The position numbers and the translations under genes were made by a program. Of a DNA stretch of 64,000 nucleotides, positions 55,552 to 64,000 are shown piece after piece (within the stretch, counting starts at the first letter, position 1; every line of letters starts with the position of its first letter). The stretch is from Ctena decussata. Taxonomy: Eukaryota; Mollusca; Bivalvia; Lucinida; Lucinidae. The notes beneath the pieces were generated by a model. It saw nothing but the letters and a program-made list of their open reading frames with translations. It had not been told where the DNA came from and did not search any database. The stretch lies in NCBI GenBank assembly GCA_963989385.1, contig OZ022507.1:53021400-53085399 (forward strand), written 5' to 3'.

Positions 55552-56929
55552 ACCATAGTCCCTGGGTGCGAAACCATGACAGGCATATTACCTCAGTGAA
55601 TTTTGTGGTTTGCGTGCACATGTATACAGTTTGGCGGGTTTGATCAGGCGGGCACCACCGCCGACGCTCTGCGAAACTCAATCAGCGACCGCAACCATAA
55701 TACTGCTTTCTCCAACTTAGAGCACACTGCAGGTTGGTTTCCTAGTATATTTAATTGAAGAAATTGCTCTAAACATGTGTCACCATGAAAAGAATAGATC
55801 GAACATGTGCCTTACTGAAACAAGGGTTGAAATTTAAGAGTTAGTATCATATAAATCTGTGTGATCAAGCGTTTGCGGCGCGAGGCTGAGACTGTTTTGG
55901 AATTATTCCCTAGCAGGACTGAAGTGCGGAATGGAACTGAAACCAACGCGACCTTTAAAATAAGTTTCTTCTCGCTATATAACGGTTTATGAACATTTGT
56001 CTTTGATTTCTATAAGAAAATTGCATGTTTGCTGTTTTTGAACATGATCAAATCGTTATCAAAGCTAATTATCCAATGTTGAACCGCTTTAAACTGCATT
56101 TCGCGTCAAACGTCAATCAATAGTCTTTGATAGCATCAAACTCTGTGAAGCGAATGTCAGACCGATTGAAAATTTTAGAATTTAAATCTGTGTAATATCC
56201 TGTGAACAAATTAGTTAGCTTCATTAGGTGATCAACGCTCTTTTAGCAGTCACGGCTTCTGGCTAATGACAGGAGATTTGCAGTTCAGTGTAAACGAATT
56301 GCAGAACTGTTTTAGTTCTAACGTTATTACATTGATATTTGATCCGCCAGACGACAAAAGTAATAACTCTAAGCTACCTCCATGCGGACATCGGAGACTC
56401 TGATCAGACTGGGTGCATTACAGGCTGATTTGTTCTTGGCGCACCAGTAAATATAGAAAAATCGCCCTTCATCTGTAACCTTAGTCTAGTTAGTATATTA
56501 GTTATTCTCCCATCTCCTTACCATATAGTATTGTATTCTTTAAGAACCCGATTAAGGATATTCAGTTCTGAGTGCTTTGTTCAGAACGAGTGTTTTCTAT
56601 TTAAGCATGCCTACATGGAATAAATGGGTATTGACTGTCAGGCAGAGATGTGGAACTGTTTGAATTAATAAGTTAGCCAAAAGACTTTCCTTAATATTCC
56701 GTCATAATTAATTGTGATTTTTTTATATCATATCCATTTATATATCAGGATGTCCTCCTTACTTTTAGTATTAGGATGCCAATAATGTTTCTCGTACCCA
56801 TAAATCTATAATACCGCCAGTGGGGCAGGTTTTTCGACTTCAGAGTATTATGGCAGGGATATTCCTTTGGTAATTACCGGCCAAAATCATTCTATCCGAG
56901 TTGTTTCGTCAAAACGCTCTGCTGCAATA
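55552..56929. other. Mostly unassigned; PAL half element at 56368-56446
   Basis: AAGCTACCTCCATGCGGACA..GAGACTCTGATCAGACTGGG..CAGGCTGATTTGTTCTTGGC is the right half of a minus-oriented PAL element. A decayed GACGACAAAAGTAATAA just before it may be the collapsed left TIR. Nothing else is recognised in this stretch. Confidence 0.55.
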
Positions 56930-57110
56930 GGGCGTGGGCTAGTTCTGGATCCAGTAAAACTAGTTAAAGTCCAGAGTAATCTCTTACTGACCGATCAAAG
57001 GCGGTACTTCTGTTGTAGTTCCATAATGTTACATATTTAACGTTTGTCTGTCTATAGTCTCTAGCAGATAGGGCACCTGAATAGCTGCCCATTATGCTTT
57101 ATGTTTACTA
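56930..57110 (+). repeat. Family B fragment, 5' part
   Basis: CCAGTAAAACTAGTTAAAG, CTTACTGACCGATCAAAGGC and GGTACTTCTGTTGTAGTTCC match 21283-21350. The 3' part is missing here. Confidence 0.6.
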
Positions 57111-57288
57111 ATGTAGTAATGGTAATGAAATCAGTCAGTTTTGACATGAAGTTAGGTCAAACAATGGCATTTCTTTTTCAAAATTGCTTGGTTTTTAAGG
57201 TAGTCCGCCAAAATGATATTATTTAACATCAGACTAGAAAAGATTTAATGCATTTGATAAAAATATATATAATCTACTGTTTCTCTAG

Positions 57289-57366
57289 TGGAAAGGCGCG
57301 TGAACAAGTGGTTGGCTGCCATGCAGTTGGAAGCAAGTTCGAATCCCCGTTGGGCAAGCCAGTGAC
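57289..57366 (+). mobile_element. tRNA-like SINE head
   Basis: AGTGGAAAGGCGCGTGAACA, GTGGTTGGCTGCC and the B box AAGTTCGAATCCCCG give a tRNA-like order. No matching acceptor stem or SINE body is clear downstream before the family B piece at 57425. Confidence 0.4.
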
Positions 57367-57424
57367 TAAAAATCTCTCAGTCAAGCCAGCAGTAATAAGG
57401 TACCTTTTTCGAAGCAAGGAACGA

Positions 57425-57579
57425 TAAAAGTAAAAAGTATGCAAAGACCAGGAACTGAAACAATCAAAATCCAAATCCAGCCCTCAAACCATAGTTGGAA
57501 ACAACTAAGATTACAAATAATCAAGATACAGAGAACATATGGCCAACCGAGTGAGCAGCTTGTTCCCAAAAGGTGGCCA
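57425..57579 (-). repeat. Family B piece, exact inverted copy of 29696-29850
   Basis: All 155 bp read as the exact reverse complement of 29696-29850. The sequences beside them differ at both ends. The peptide from this frame is the same in both loci and is a shadow of the repeat. Confidence 0.92.
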
Positions 57580-57879
57580 AAAAGTCAGCGTACTAGAAGA
57601 GCGGACTCCAGTTTTCGTATACTGTGTCCAAAATACAGTAGACCTCTAACACATACTGTTCCTAAGCTCGCTCGGCTAAGGGTTTATTTCAGTTCAGTGT
57701 CAGTCTATTCCGTGACAATAATCATCAAAATATAATTTAAACAAAAGACTTGTTTTAAATTTTACTGACTCGACTTCGAATGGGGAACAGGGGCATTTTG
57801 CATATTAATTCAAAAAATCGATCTATGCTCGATTCTTGCTGGAGAAGCAAATCTTTTCAACTGCAAACGGGACTCCATT

Positions 57880-57966
57880 GCAAACAGTCTTTCATTTCAT
57901 CCTCCCATTTTCCTGACATGACGGAAATACTGTTGAAAAGAACATAAACCCGGAAATCATCCATCG
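57880..57966 (+). mobile_element. SINE 3' tail
   Basis: GACATGACGGAAATACTGTTGAAAAGAACATAAACCCGGAAATCATCC matches the tail of the SINEs at 10299 and 16819 (GAAATACTGTTGAAAAGGACGTAAAA..CATCC). The head is not recognisable upstream. Confidence 0.65.
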
Positions 57967-58299
57967 TTATATACATTTACAATTGACATCGTTTGCTGTG
58001 ATACTGACCCACTAATAGACACAGTTCTCAGGTAAGCAGGTTATAACGTCTCGGCATTAGCAAGAAGCAGGAAAATATGTTCTGTTCTAAACACAGAAAC
58101 ACTGTTACAAAATGAATCTGTGAAAGGCTTAAGTTGAAATTAAACTAAATGGACATTGACCGATTAAATTTAGAAAGAAATCGTTCTGTTTGTCACGTTT
58201 TTGTCCTTGGATTAAACCTAAAAGTGTGTTGCTACATCTCCGTATATTTCATAGATTCTTCGCCTTTTCTGAATTCTTGTTTGGTTCCCTGGGCGACAA

Positions 58300-58825
58300 A
58301 GATCTTGGGTCGGGCCCACCGTGGCTTAACTGGTAGATTTCTTCTGCTCCAGAACTTCAGTGTTGCTATTTCTGTGAGTCCTCATGTATGTTTTATCTTA
58401 GTTTTAATTTTGATTTCTATGTTCCCGAGATATTACACTTATGAGTTAGGAATCATCCACGCAAACCGAACAACTAAGTGTCTGATGCAGGACCAAGGGC
58501 TCGACCGCAAACCGGTTACGCCCAATAATTTCATTGCTGGCCGTCCCAAGGATTGCACTTCTGTTTTGGTTCTCCTAAGTTGTTTCATGTATTGTTTGTC
58601 GCTTTGACTGTCTGATGTATGGGTTGTTATGTTAAGGCTAGCCTTGACACTGACAACAATTGAAAATAGGTAAAAACAGCCCGTTGACCACGGGAAATGG
58701 CTGTTTACATAGCTGCCGCTGGTGTTGTCTTTGGTAGTGACTAATGTTGTGTTGTCTCTTTCCCACATGATGTGTTGGGTTGGATATGGGATTGAATTGT
58801 GTCAGTTCCTGAGAATTTTCCACCT
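58300..58825 (+). repeat. tRNA-like head followed by family B
   Basis: CCACCGTGGCTTAACTGGTAG is A-box-like. Downstream come CAAACCGGTTACGCCC, CTGGCCGTCCCAAGGATTGC, CACTTCTGTTTTGGTTC, AAAATAGGTAAAAACAGC, and GATGTGTTGGGTTGGATATGG with GGGATTGAATTGTGTCAGTTCCTG, the full family B order. A 152-codon open frame (58149-58604) spans the head and the first family B block. It is unlikely to be a gene because it is made of repeat. Confidence 0.6.
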
Positions 58826-58831
58826 TAAGCC

Positions 58832-59120
58832 CCAGTCACACACACACATTACGGATAGGGCGGATAGTTGCGGATAAAATCCTTAGATTATCCGCAGAAT
58901 TTGTGGGCGTGGCCTAATTTTATTTAATGAATTTACGGATATAGTTACCAGTAGATGCGTATGGATACGGATAGGTACGAACTACTAACCTTCCGTTACC
59001 TTCTGTAACCTGTAGATGCGGATAAATACCTTCAGATGCGGACTGTTGCGCATGCCTAGCGGATAGAAGAATAGAAAAGATTAACTGCGACGTCCACATT
59101 TGTGTCTACTCCTTGTATGT
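58832..59120 (+). repeat. Solo arm of the TACGGAT foldback family
   Basis: It starts CCCCAGTCACACACACACAT, like both ends of 59121-61107, and has many CGGATA words (GGATAGGGCGGATAGTTGCGG, ATGGATACGGATAGG). No mirrored end lies before 59121, so this is a solo arm or a truncated neighbour. Confidence 0.6.
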
Positions 59121-61107
59121 TCCAGTCACACACACACATACGGATTGTGCGGATACTACGGATGGCCCGTCCATATCTATCCGTTTTATCCGCAGTGGAT
59201 CCGTATCAGATCCGCAGAGTCCGTAACTGTCCTTATCATATCCGCAGAATCCGCAGGATCCGCGTCGAAATTTTGAAAAGTTTCAAAATTCGGGCGCGGA
59301 TGAGTAAACCGTAATGGTGCGTTACTAAACGCATATATCCGCATCTATCCGTATCTACCCGTGTCGCATACGTATCTATTCCGTATCTTATCCGTTATTT
59401 AACCTATCATTCCGCAGTCCCACTCCAAGTTGAGGACCGATACGGTTTCAAGCGGACTCGTTACCTTTAGTTACGGAAGTTACGGTTTCGTTCGGCGTAC
59501 TGTAACGGACCGTTTTCTACAGTAACGTTTCAATACAAAAAGGTTGCGTTCCAATATTGACAGATACCTACAGGATGGTTTGGAGAGGCGGCTGTACGGC
59601 AACAACACCAGTAGGGGGCAAAGAGACAGAGACTGTATCTCAAGGACTACTACAACAGAGAGGCCGGGTCGGTGCAATGGCAGTGACTATGGTGCAGTTA
59701 TGGGAAGATGTTGTTTCTTATTTGTAACAGTTTGGTCATCTTTTCATGAACTTGCCAATGGCTAAAGTAGGGCCATCATTTCATAAACTTATTAGACTTT
59801 TATCAATTCGAATTAGTTGTCCAATATAGGACAAAGTAATTCTTTTATTAATTCCAATTACATAGGTGTCCAATATAGGACAAAGTTTAATGGTGAAATG
59901 AAGCAATAAATATATACTGGTCAGGCTTGAGTAGCCGAAATCTCGAAGGTGGCCCATATTCCTTCTTTCGAATGTGTTCTGTGCTCTTGAATGAACTCTT
60001 TTAGATTTCTATTTTACTTCAGTGCCACTGATGTCGTGCCGTGCGGCGACCGTAAAATGTCTCCCCGTACGTCATCTATAGAGCAGATTATATATATTTT
60101 TTCCTTTGAGGTCAAGAAAATATTCTGAGAAATCAGAAATTTTTATTGGTTTAGATTTATAGTCTAGATTATTGCTTTTTTTCCTTTTAGATCTTTTATG
60201 GAACAAATCAGTCTTTGAATTTACTGCCTTATCAAAATTAAGAAATTACATTATGCTTTCTCTGGTTTTCGTTACCAAATCATATCTGGGTCACTGATAC
60301 GTTTGAGTAGCCGAATTCTTGAAGTATGGTCCATGTACCTTCCTTCGAATGTGTGCAGTGTTCTTGAAGGATTAGAATAGTATCTACTTTATCAACTGAC
60401 GACTGAATATCTATGTCAACCAAACAGTAAATAGGTACTTTTTTTCAAATCAGGGAAGGACAAGGCAGCGAAAGGAGAGAGATGGGCTTCGCCTTTCATA
60501 TACAATGCCCCCCCCCCCCCCAAGCCACCGCCCCTACGGTCATTAGGCAATGGGAAACCTTTACCTTTACCCAATTCATAGTTTGGACCCAATTCATAGT
60601 TTGGATCAAGGTATACAAATTTAAATAAGAATCTAATCCTTCATGAGCACAGAACACTAAACACATTCAAGAGCAGGAGCATGGGCCATACTTCGAGGTT
60701 ACGATTACTAGAGCCTCATTAATGACCCTGACATGACCCATAACTTCCGTAACTAAAGGTAAAGATCCGTATGAAACCGTATCAGTCTTCAACTTGGGAC
60801 TGCGGAATGATGGGTTCAGTTACGGATAAGATACGGAATAGATACGGATGAGACATGGATTAGATACGGATAGATGCAGATAAATTCGTTCAGTTACGGA
60901 CTTTTACGGTTTACTCATCCGCGCCCGAATTTTGAACCTTTTCAAAATTTCGACGCGGATCCTGCGGACCCTGCGGATATGATACGGACAGTAACGGACT
61001 CTGCGGATGCGATACGGATCCATTACGGATTAGATGGATATATACGAATAGATACGGACGGGCCATCGATAGCATCCGCAGAATCCGTATATGTGTGTGT
61101 GACTGGG
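59121..61107. mobile_element. Large foldback built of TACGGATA words
   Basis: The left arm (59121 to ~59500) starts TCCAGTCACACACACACATA. The right arm (~60735-61107) ends TATGTGTGTGTGACTGGG. Over about 370 bp the arms mirror each other block by block: GGATGGCCCGTCC, ATCCGCAGAGTCCGTAACTG, GATCCGCGTCGAAATTTTGA and GGGCGCGGATGAGTAAACCG. Arms are dense in CGGAT / ATCCG. The interior holds family A pieces in both orientations (59935-60390 minus, 60610-60730 plus) and a C-run (60508-60521). No protein. Confidence 0.8.
59935..60390 (-). repeat. Family A, decayed, inside the foldback
   Basis: GCTTGAGTAGCCGAAATCTC, GATGTCGTGCCGTGCGGCGA, AAATGTCTCCCCGTACGTCA, AATCAGTCTTTGAATTTACT and GGGTCACTGATACGTTTGAG follow family A order, with the end block present twice. 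The plus-oriented partner piece is at 60610-60730. Confidence 0.7.
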
Positions 61108-61224
61108 GCATTACGTTTCCAAAAGTAAGGTCTACAGAACAAAATGCTCCTACAGGTGGGTAAAAAGTGGCTGTAATTCAGTCCTTCAATGCCGAGACCT
61201 CGATGTAGAAACCAATGTCAAAAC

Positions 61225-61440
61225 AGATGATTCAGGGCACTATTGATCACATTTTGCCAGGAAGACAAGGAAATGATCAGGGACCCACACAATCCTACCC
61301 TAAACACCGATTTGGAAAGAAACACAAGAAAGACTGCACACAAAGCAGAACAAGACAATCGAAAGGCGAAGAGGTCAGTTGTTTTGCAGCGGATCAGCAG
61401 GTGGCCGCGAGGATATCCTAAATGATGTACCAATTGTCAA
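61225..61440 (-). repeat. Family B fragment, 3' part
   Basis: ACAAGGAAATGATCAGGGAC, CCTACCCTAAACACCGATTTGG and CAGCGGATCAGCAGGTGGCC fit the reverse complement of the family B 3' block. Overlapping 60-70-codon frames on both strands are shadows. Confidence 0.5.
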
Positions 61441-61564
61441 AGACTAATAAAAAACGACAAACAATGACAATGGTAAATAATCCAAAACAGAAGCGCCGAA
61501 TTCGAACAGTCACCAACAAGTCACCTGGTACCGTGGGTAGGCGAGGTGGTGTTGTGGAATCTAA

Positions 61565-63965
61565 TATAAATTTTACCTGCGCATAACTCTCCTCTACATT
61601 GTTATGGTTCTGTTATGGTTCAATAGCATACATGATCATTGGTGCGGGTCTATCAATCGTTCGAATCAACAAACATAGAGGTTTGTTTTTTTCTAAACAA
61701 AAACATGTCTCCCCCTTCATCCCTGTCCTCTCATCAAAAATTCGATTTAAGTTATGGTTCGTTTCCATTGACCACGAATGGTCAATGCATCATATTTGTA
61801 CCAAATTTCGAGAAAATGTTTGCATATGTTTCAAAGTTAGAGTCAATACTAGAATTGCAAAATGACAGAATTCGGTAAAAACTGAAGGTGAAGTCACGGT
61901 TTTTGTTCTCTGCATAACATTATTGCCAACGGGTCGCTTAATATTTGTACAAACTTTAATGAAAATATAGATGAAGGTTTGAAAGTTAAAGAGGTGACAA
62001 GACTTCATTTAAAAATACCAAGTGACACAATTCCATCAATATTATAGATGGAGTTATGATTCTTGTTTTCTATAGATTATCTAATAATGCCTTATACTTG
62101 TACTAAACTCTGTGAAAATATTTTCAACAGCTCTACTGAAAACTTCCAAAGGGAAAATAATTTCGTGAATAATGAAGGTGTATGTCTTTTTGTTAACTGC
62201 ACATCCTCTGCTAATATATAATATTTGTACACAAGTTCATAAAAAATATCCTTTCAGGTTTTAGATTTATACAGCGGACACAATTTTCGTACTGAAAATT
62301 AGGAAGGGCCATAGTTTTGTAAAAATGTAGATGGAGTTACCGTTTTTGTTCCCTGCACATCGTCTGATAATGTTTAATATTTGTACAAATATTAACGAAA
62401 ATATCTCATATGGTAGCAGAGGTATGGAGCAAATACAATATCTACATGAAGTTTACAAACGGCAAAAGTTTTGAAAAAACATTAAATGGAGTTATGGATC
62501 TTATTCTCCGCAAACCATCTGATGATGCTTTATATTTGTACAAAGTTTCATTAATATATCTTTGACAGTTTAAAGTTATAGAGCAGACACCATTTCCATA
62601 CTAAAATTACAAAGGGGTATATTCGATCAAAATGTAGATGGAGTTACGGATCTTGTTTTCTGGAAATCGTCAAATGCTGCTTTATATTTGTACAAAAGTT
62701 TTATGAAATGTCTTTTAAGGTTTAAAATTTATAAACCGGGCACCATTTCCATACTTAGAATTACAAAGGGGCATAATTCCGTATTAATTGTAGGTCGAGT
62801 TTTGGATCTTGTTCTCTGCATTACATTTGTACAAAGTTTGATAAAAATGTCACTAACAGATTAAAAGTTATGAAACAACATGATTTCCATACTAAAATTT
62901 ACAGGGGGATAATTCCGTAAACAGTGTAGATTGAGGAATGGATTTTGTTCGCTGCACATTGTCTGATAATGCTTTATATTTGTACCAAGTTTCGGGAAAA
63001 ATATCTCAGATGGTTTCTGAGCTATGGATCGGACACAATTTCCATACAAAATTTTCAAAGGGCACAATTCAGCCGAAAATGTACGCAGCATTTCGGTTCC
63101 TGTTCTCCTGTTCTCAGCACATTGTCTGATAATGCTCTATATTTTTACCATTTTTGCGAAAATATCTCATATGGTTTCAGAGTTATGGAGTGGACACGGT
63201 TTTCCATATTAGAATTTTAAGGGACATAATTCCGTACAAATTGTAGATGGAGTTATGATTCTTGTTATTGAGTGGACACGATTTCAATACCAAAATTTAC
63301 AAAGTAGGATCATTCCGTTAAAAGTGTAGGTGCTGTTACGGTTCTTGTTCCCTGCACATTGTCTGAGGATGCTTGATATTCGTGTCCAATTTCGCGAAAA
63401 TATCTCAAATAGCTCCCGAGTTATGGAACGGACACGAGTTTTCAGGAAAGAGTTTCAAATGGGCATTATTCCGTTATAAAATGTAAGTGCAGTTACGCGT
63501 CTTGTTCGCTGCACATTGTCTGATGATGTTTTATATTTGCTCCAAGTTTCGCTAAAGTCTCTCTTACAGATTTATGGAGCAAACGCGATTGCCGTACTAA
63601 AATTTTCAAAGGGGCTAATTCCGAAAAAACGTAGGTGGAGTTAAGGTTCTTTTTCAGTGCACATTGTCTGATATTTTTGTACCCAGTTTCGTGCAAATAC
63701 CTCATATAGTTTCAGTTATTGAGGGGTCACGATATCTACACTAAAATTTGCAAAGGGACACAATTCCGTAAAAAAGTGTAGGTGATGTTATCGATCTTGT
63801 TCTCTGCACGTCGTCTGCTGATGCTTTATATTTGTTCCAAGTTTTGTGAAATTATCTAAAGCGGTTACAGATTTATTGAGCGGACACTGTTTATGACGGA
63901 CAGACGGACGAACAGACAGACAACTATGGGAAAAATATGTCTTCCCCAGAAGGTTGGAGAAATAA
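61565..63965 (+). repeat. Tandem array of ~150 bp units with GGACAGACGGACGA end
   Basis: About 14 degenerate units repeat the order: GGAGTTA(T/C)GG.TCTTGTT, CTGCACATTGTCTGATAATGC, TTTATATTTGTACAAAGTTT, GAAAATATCTCA, TTATGGAGCGGACAC, CCATACTAAAATT and AAAGGGGCATAATTCCGTA. It begins near ACATGTCTCCCCCTTC (61705) or slightly before and closes at GACGGACAGACGGACGAACA followed by ATATGTCTTCCCC. I remember this closing phrase from abundant bivalve tandem elements. Its many short frames are in-frame echoes of the unit, not genes. Confidence 0.85.
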
Positions 63966-64000
63966 TAAGGATTGAATTTTAAAATGAAACAAGATGAACA

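Noticed and set aside
58149..58604. 152-codon open frame, the longest in the window
   Set aside because: It spans a tRNA-like head and the first block of family B, has no motif, and the same blocks elsewhere do not keep the frame.
61565..63965. CRISPR-like regular repeat array
   Set aside because: Units are ~150 bp, degenerate along their whole length and without unique spacers. It is an ordinary tandem repeat in a eukaryotic setting.

Overview
This window looks like non-coding nuclear DNA from a mollusc, most likely a bivalve of the clam (heterodont) type. That placement is inference. It rests on the AT-rich sequence with long C/G runs, tRNA-headed SINEs with ATCC- or AACC-type tails, long palindromic MITE-like repeats of a kind I remember from clam genomes, an AGCTCACCTGAG-type tandem element, and a second array whose end is a string of GGACAGACGGACGA-like words. 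I cannot name a species. I found no intact protein-coding gene, no rRNA, no convincing functional tRNA and no CRISPR. The longest open frames (about 100-150 codons) run through repeats or match no family I know. The only real protein signal is three broken pieces of one LINE-type reverse transcriptase family, at 1494-1742 (-), 9340-9640 (+) and 42690-43220 (-).

The window is best read as intergenic or intronic sequence built from layered transposon insertions. The dominant family, here called PAL, is a ~236 bp almost fully palindromic element with TIR GAGCCGCGACAC. It has 13 two-ended copies (2089, 9949, 11083, 17209, 22814, 23059, 27461, 28957, 30338, 30749, 41008, 50082, 54208), one half copy (56368) and one possible isolated arm (50929). 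Each half of the palindrome is itself a hairpin, and the centre holds a third small hairpin, so a strand can fold as one long rod or as a cloverleaf. A second layer is TIR elements with TA-type flanks: 3291-4262, 23938-25293, 27822-28727 and 41570-44135, plus the related 19998-20899. For two of them an empty paralogous site lies elsewhere in the window. A third layer is foldback elements: large ones whose arms are built of repeated short words (6321-7313, 54660-55551, 59121-61107) and small ones sharing a GAGGTTATAAA-type end (31690, 34019, 37451, 52162).

Between these lie dispersed families. Family A (3088, 25294, 36491, 44370, 46411, 59935) includes a recent 374 bp tandem duplication. Family B is mosaic and often split by other insertions (6265/7314, 17040, 21204, 29580, 37075, 45460, 56930, 57425, 58300, 61225). 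Family C is at 38930/40075 and 48410/48925, and family D is a 12555/15615 duplication. Two larger tandem-repeat elements occur: 19458-22673 (145 bp and ~178 bp units) and 61565-63965 (~150 bp units). Two SINEs (10299-10496 and 35352-35626) keep perfect 11 bp target duplications and are the clearest young retroposons.

No operons or pathways are present. The useful content is the insertion history and the unusual secondary-structure potential of the repeats. Family names A, B, C, D and PAL are mine. Statements about other genomes are from memory and flagged as such.
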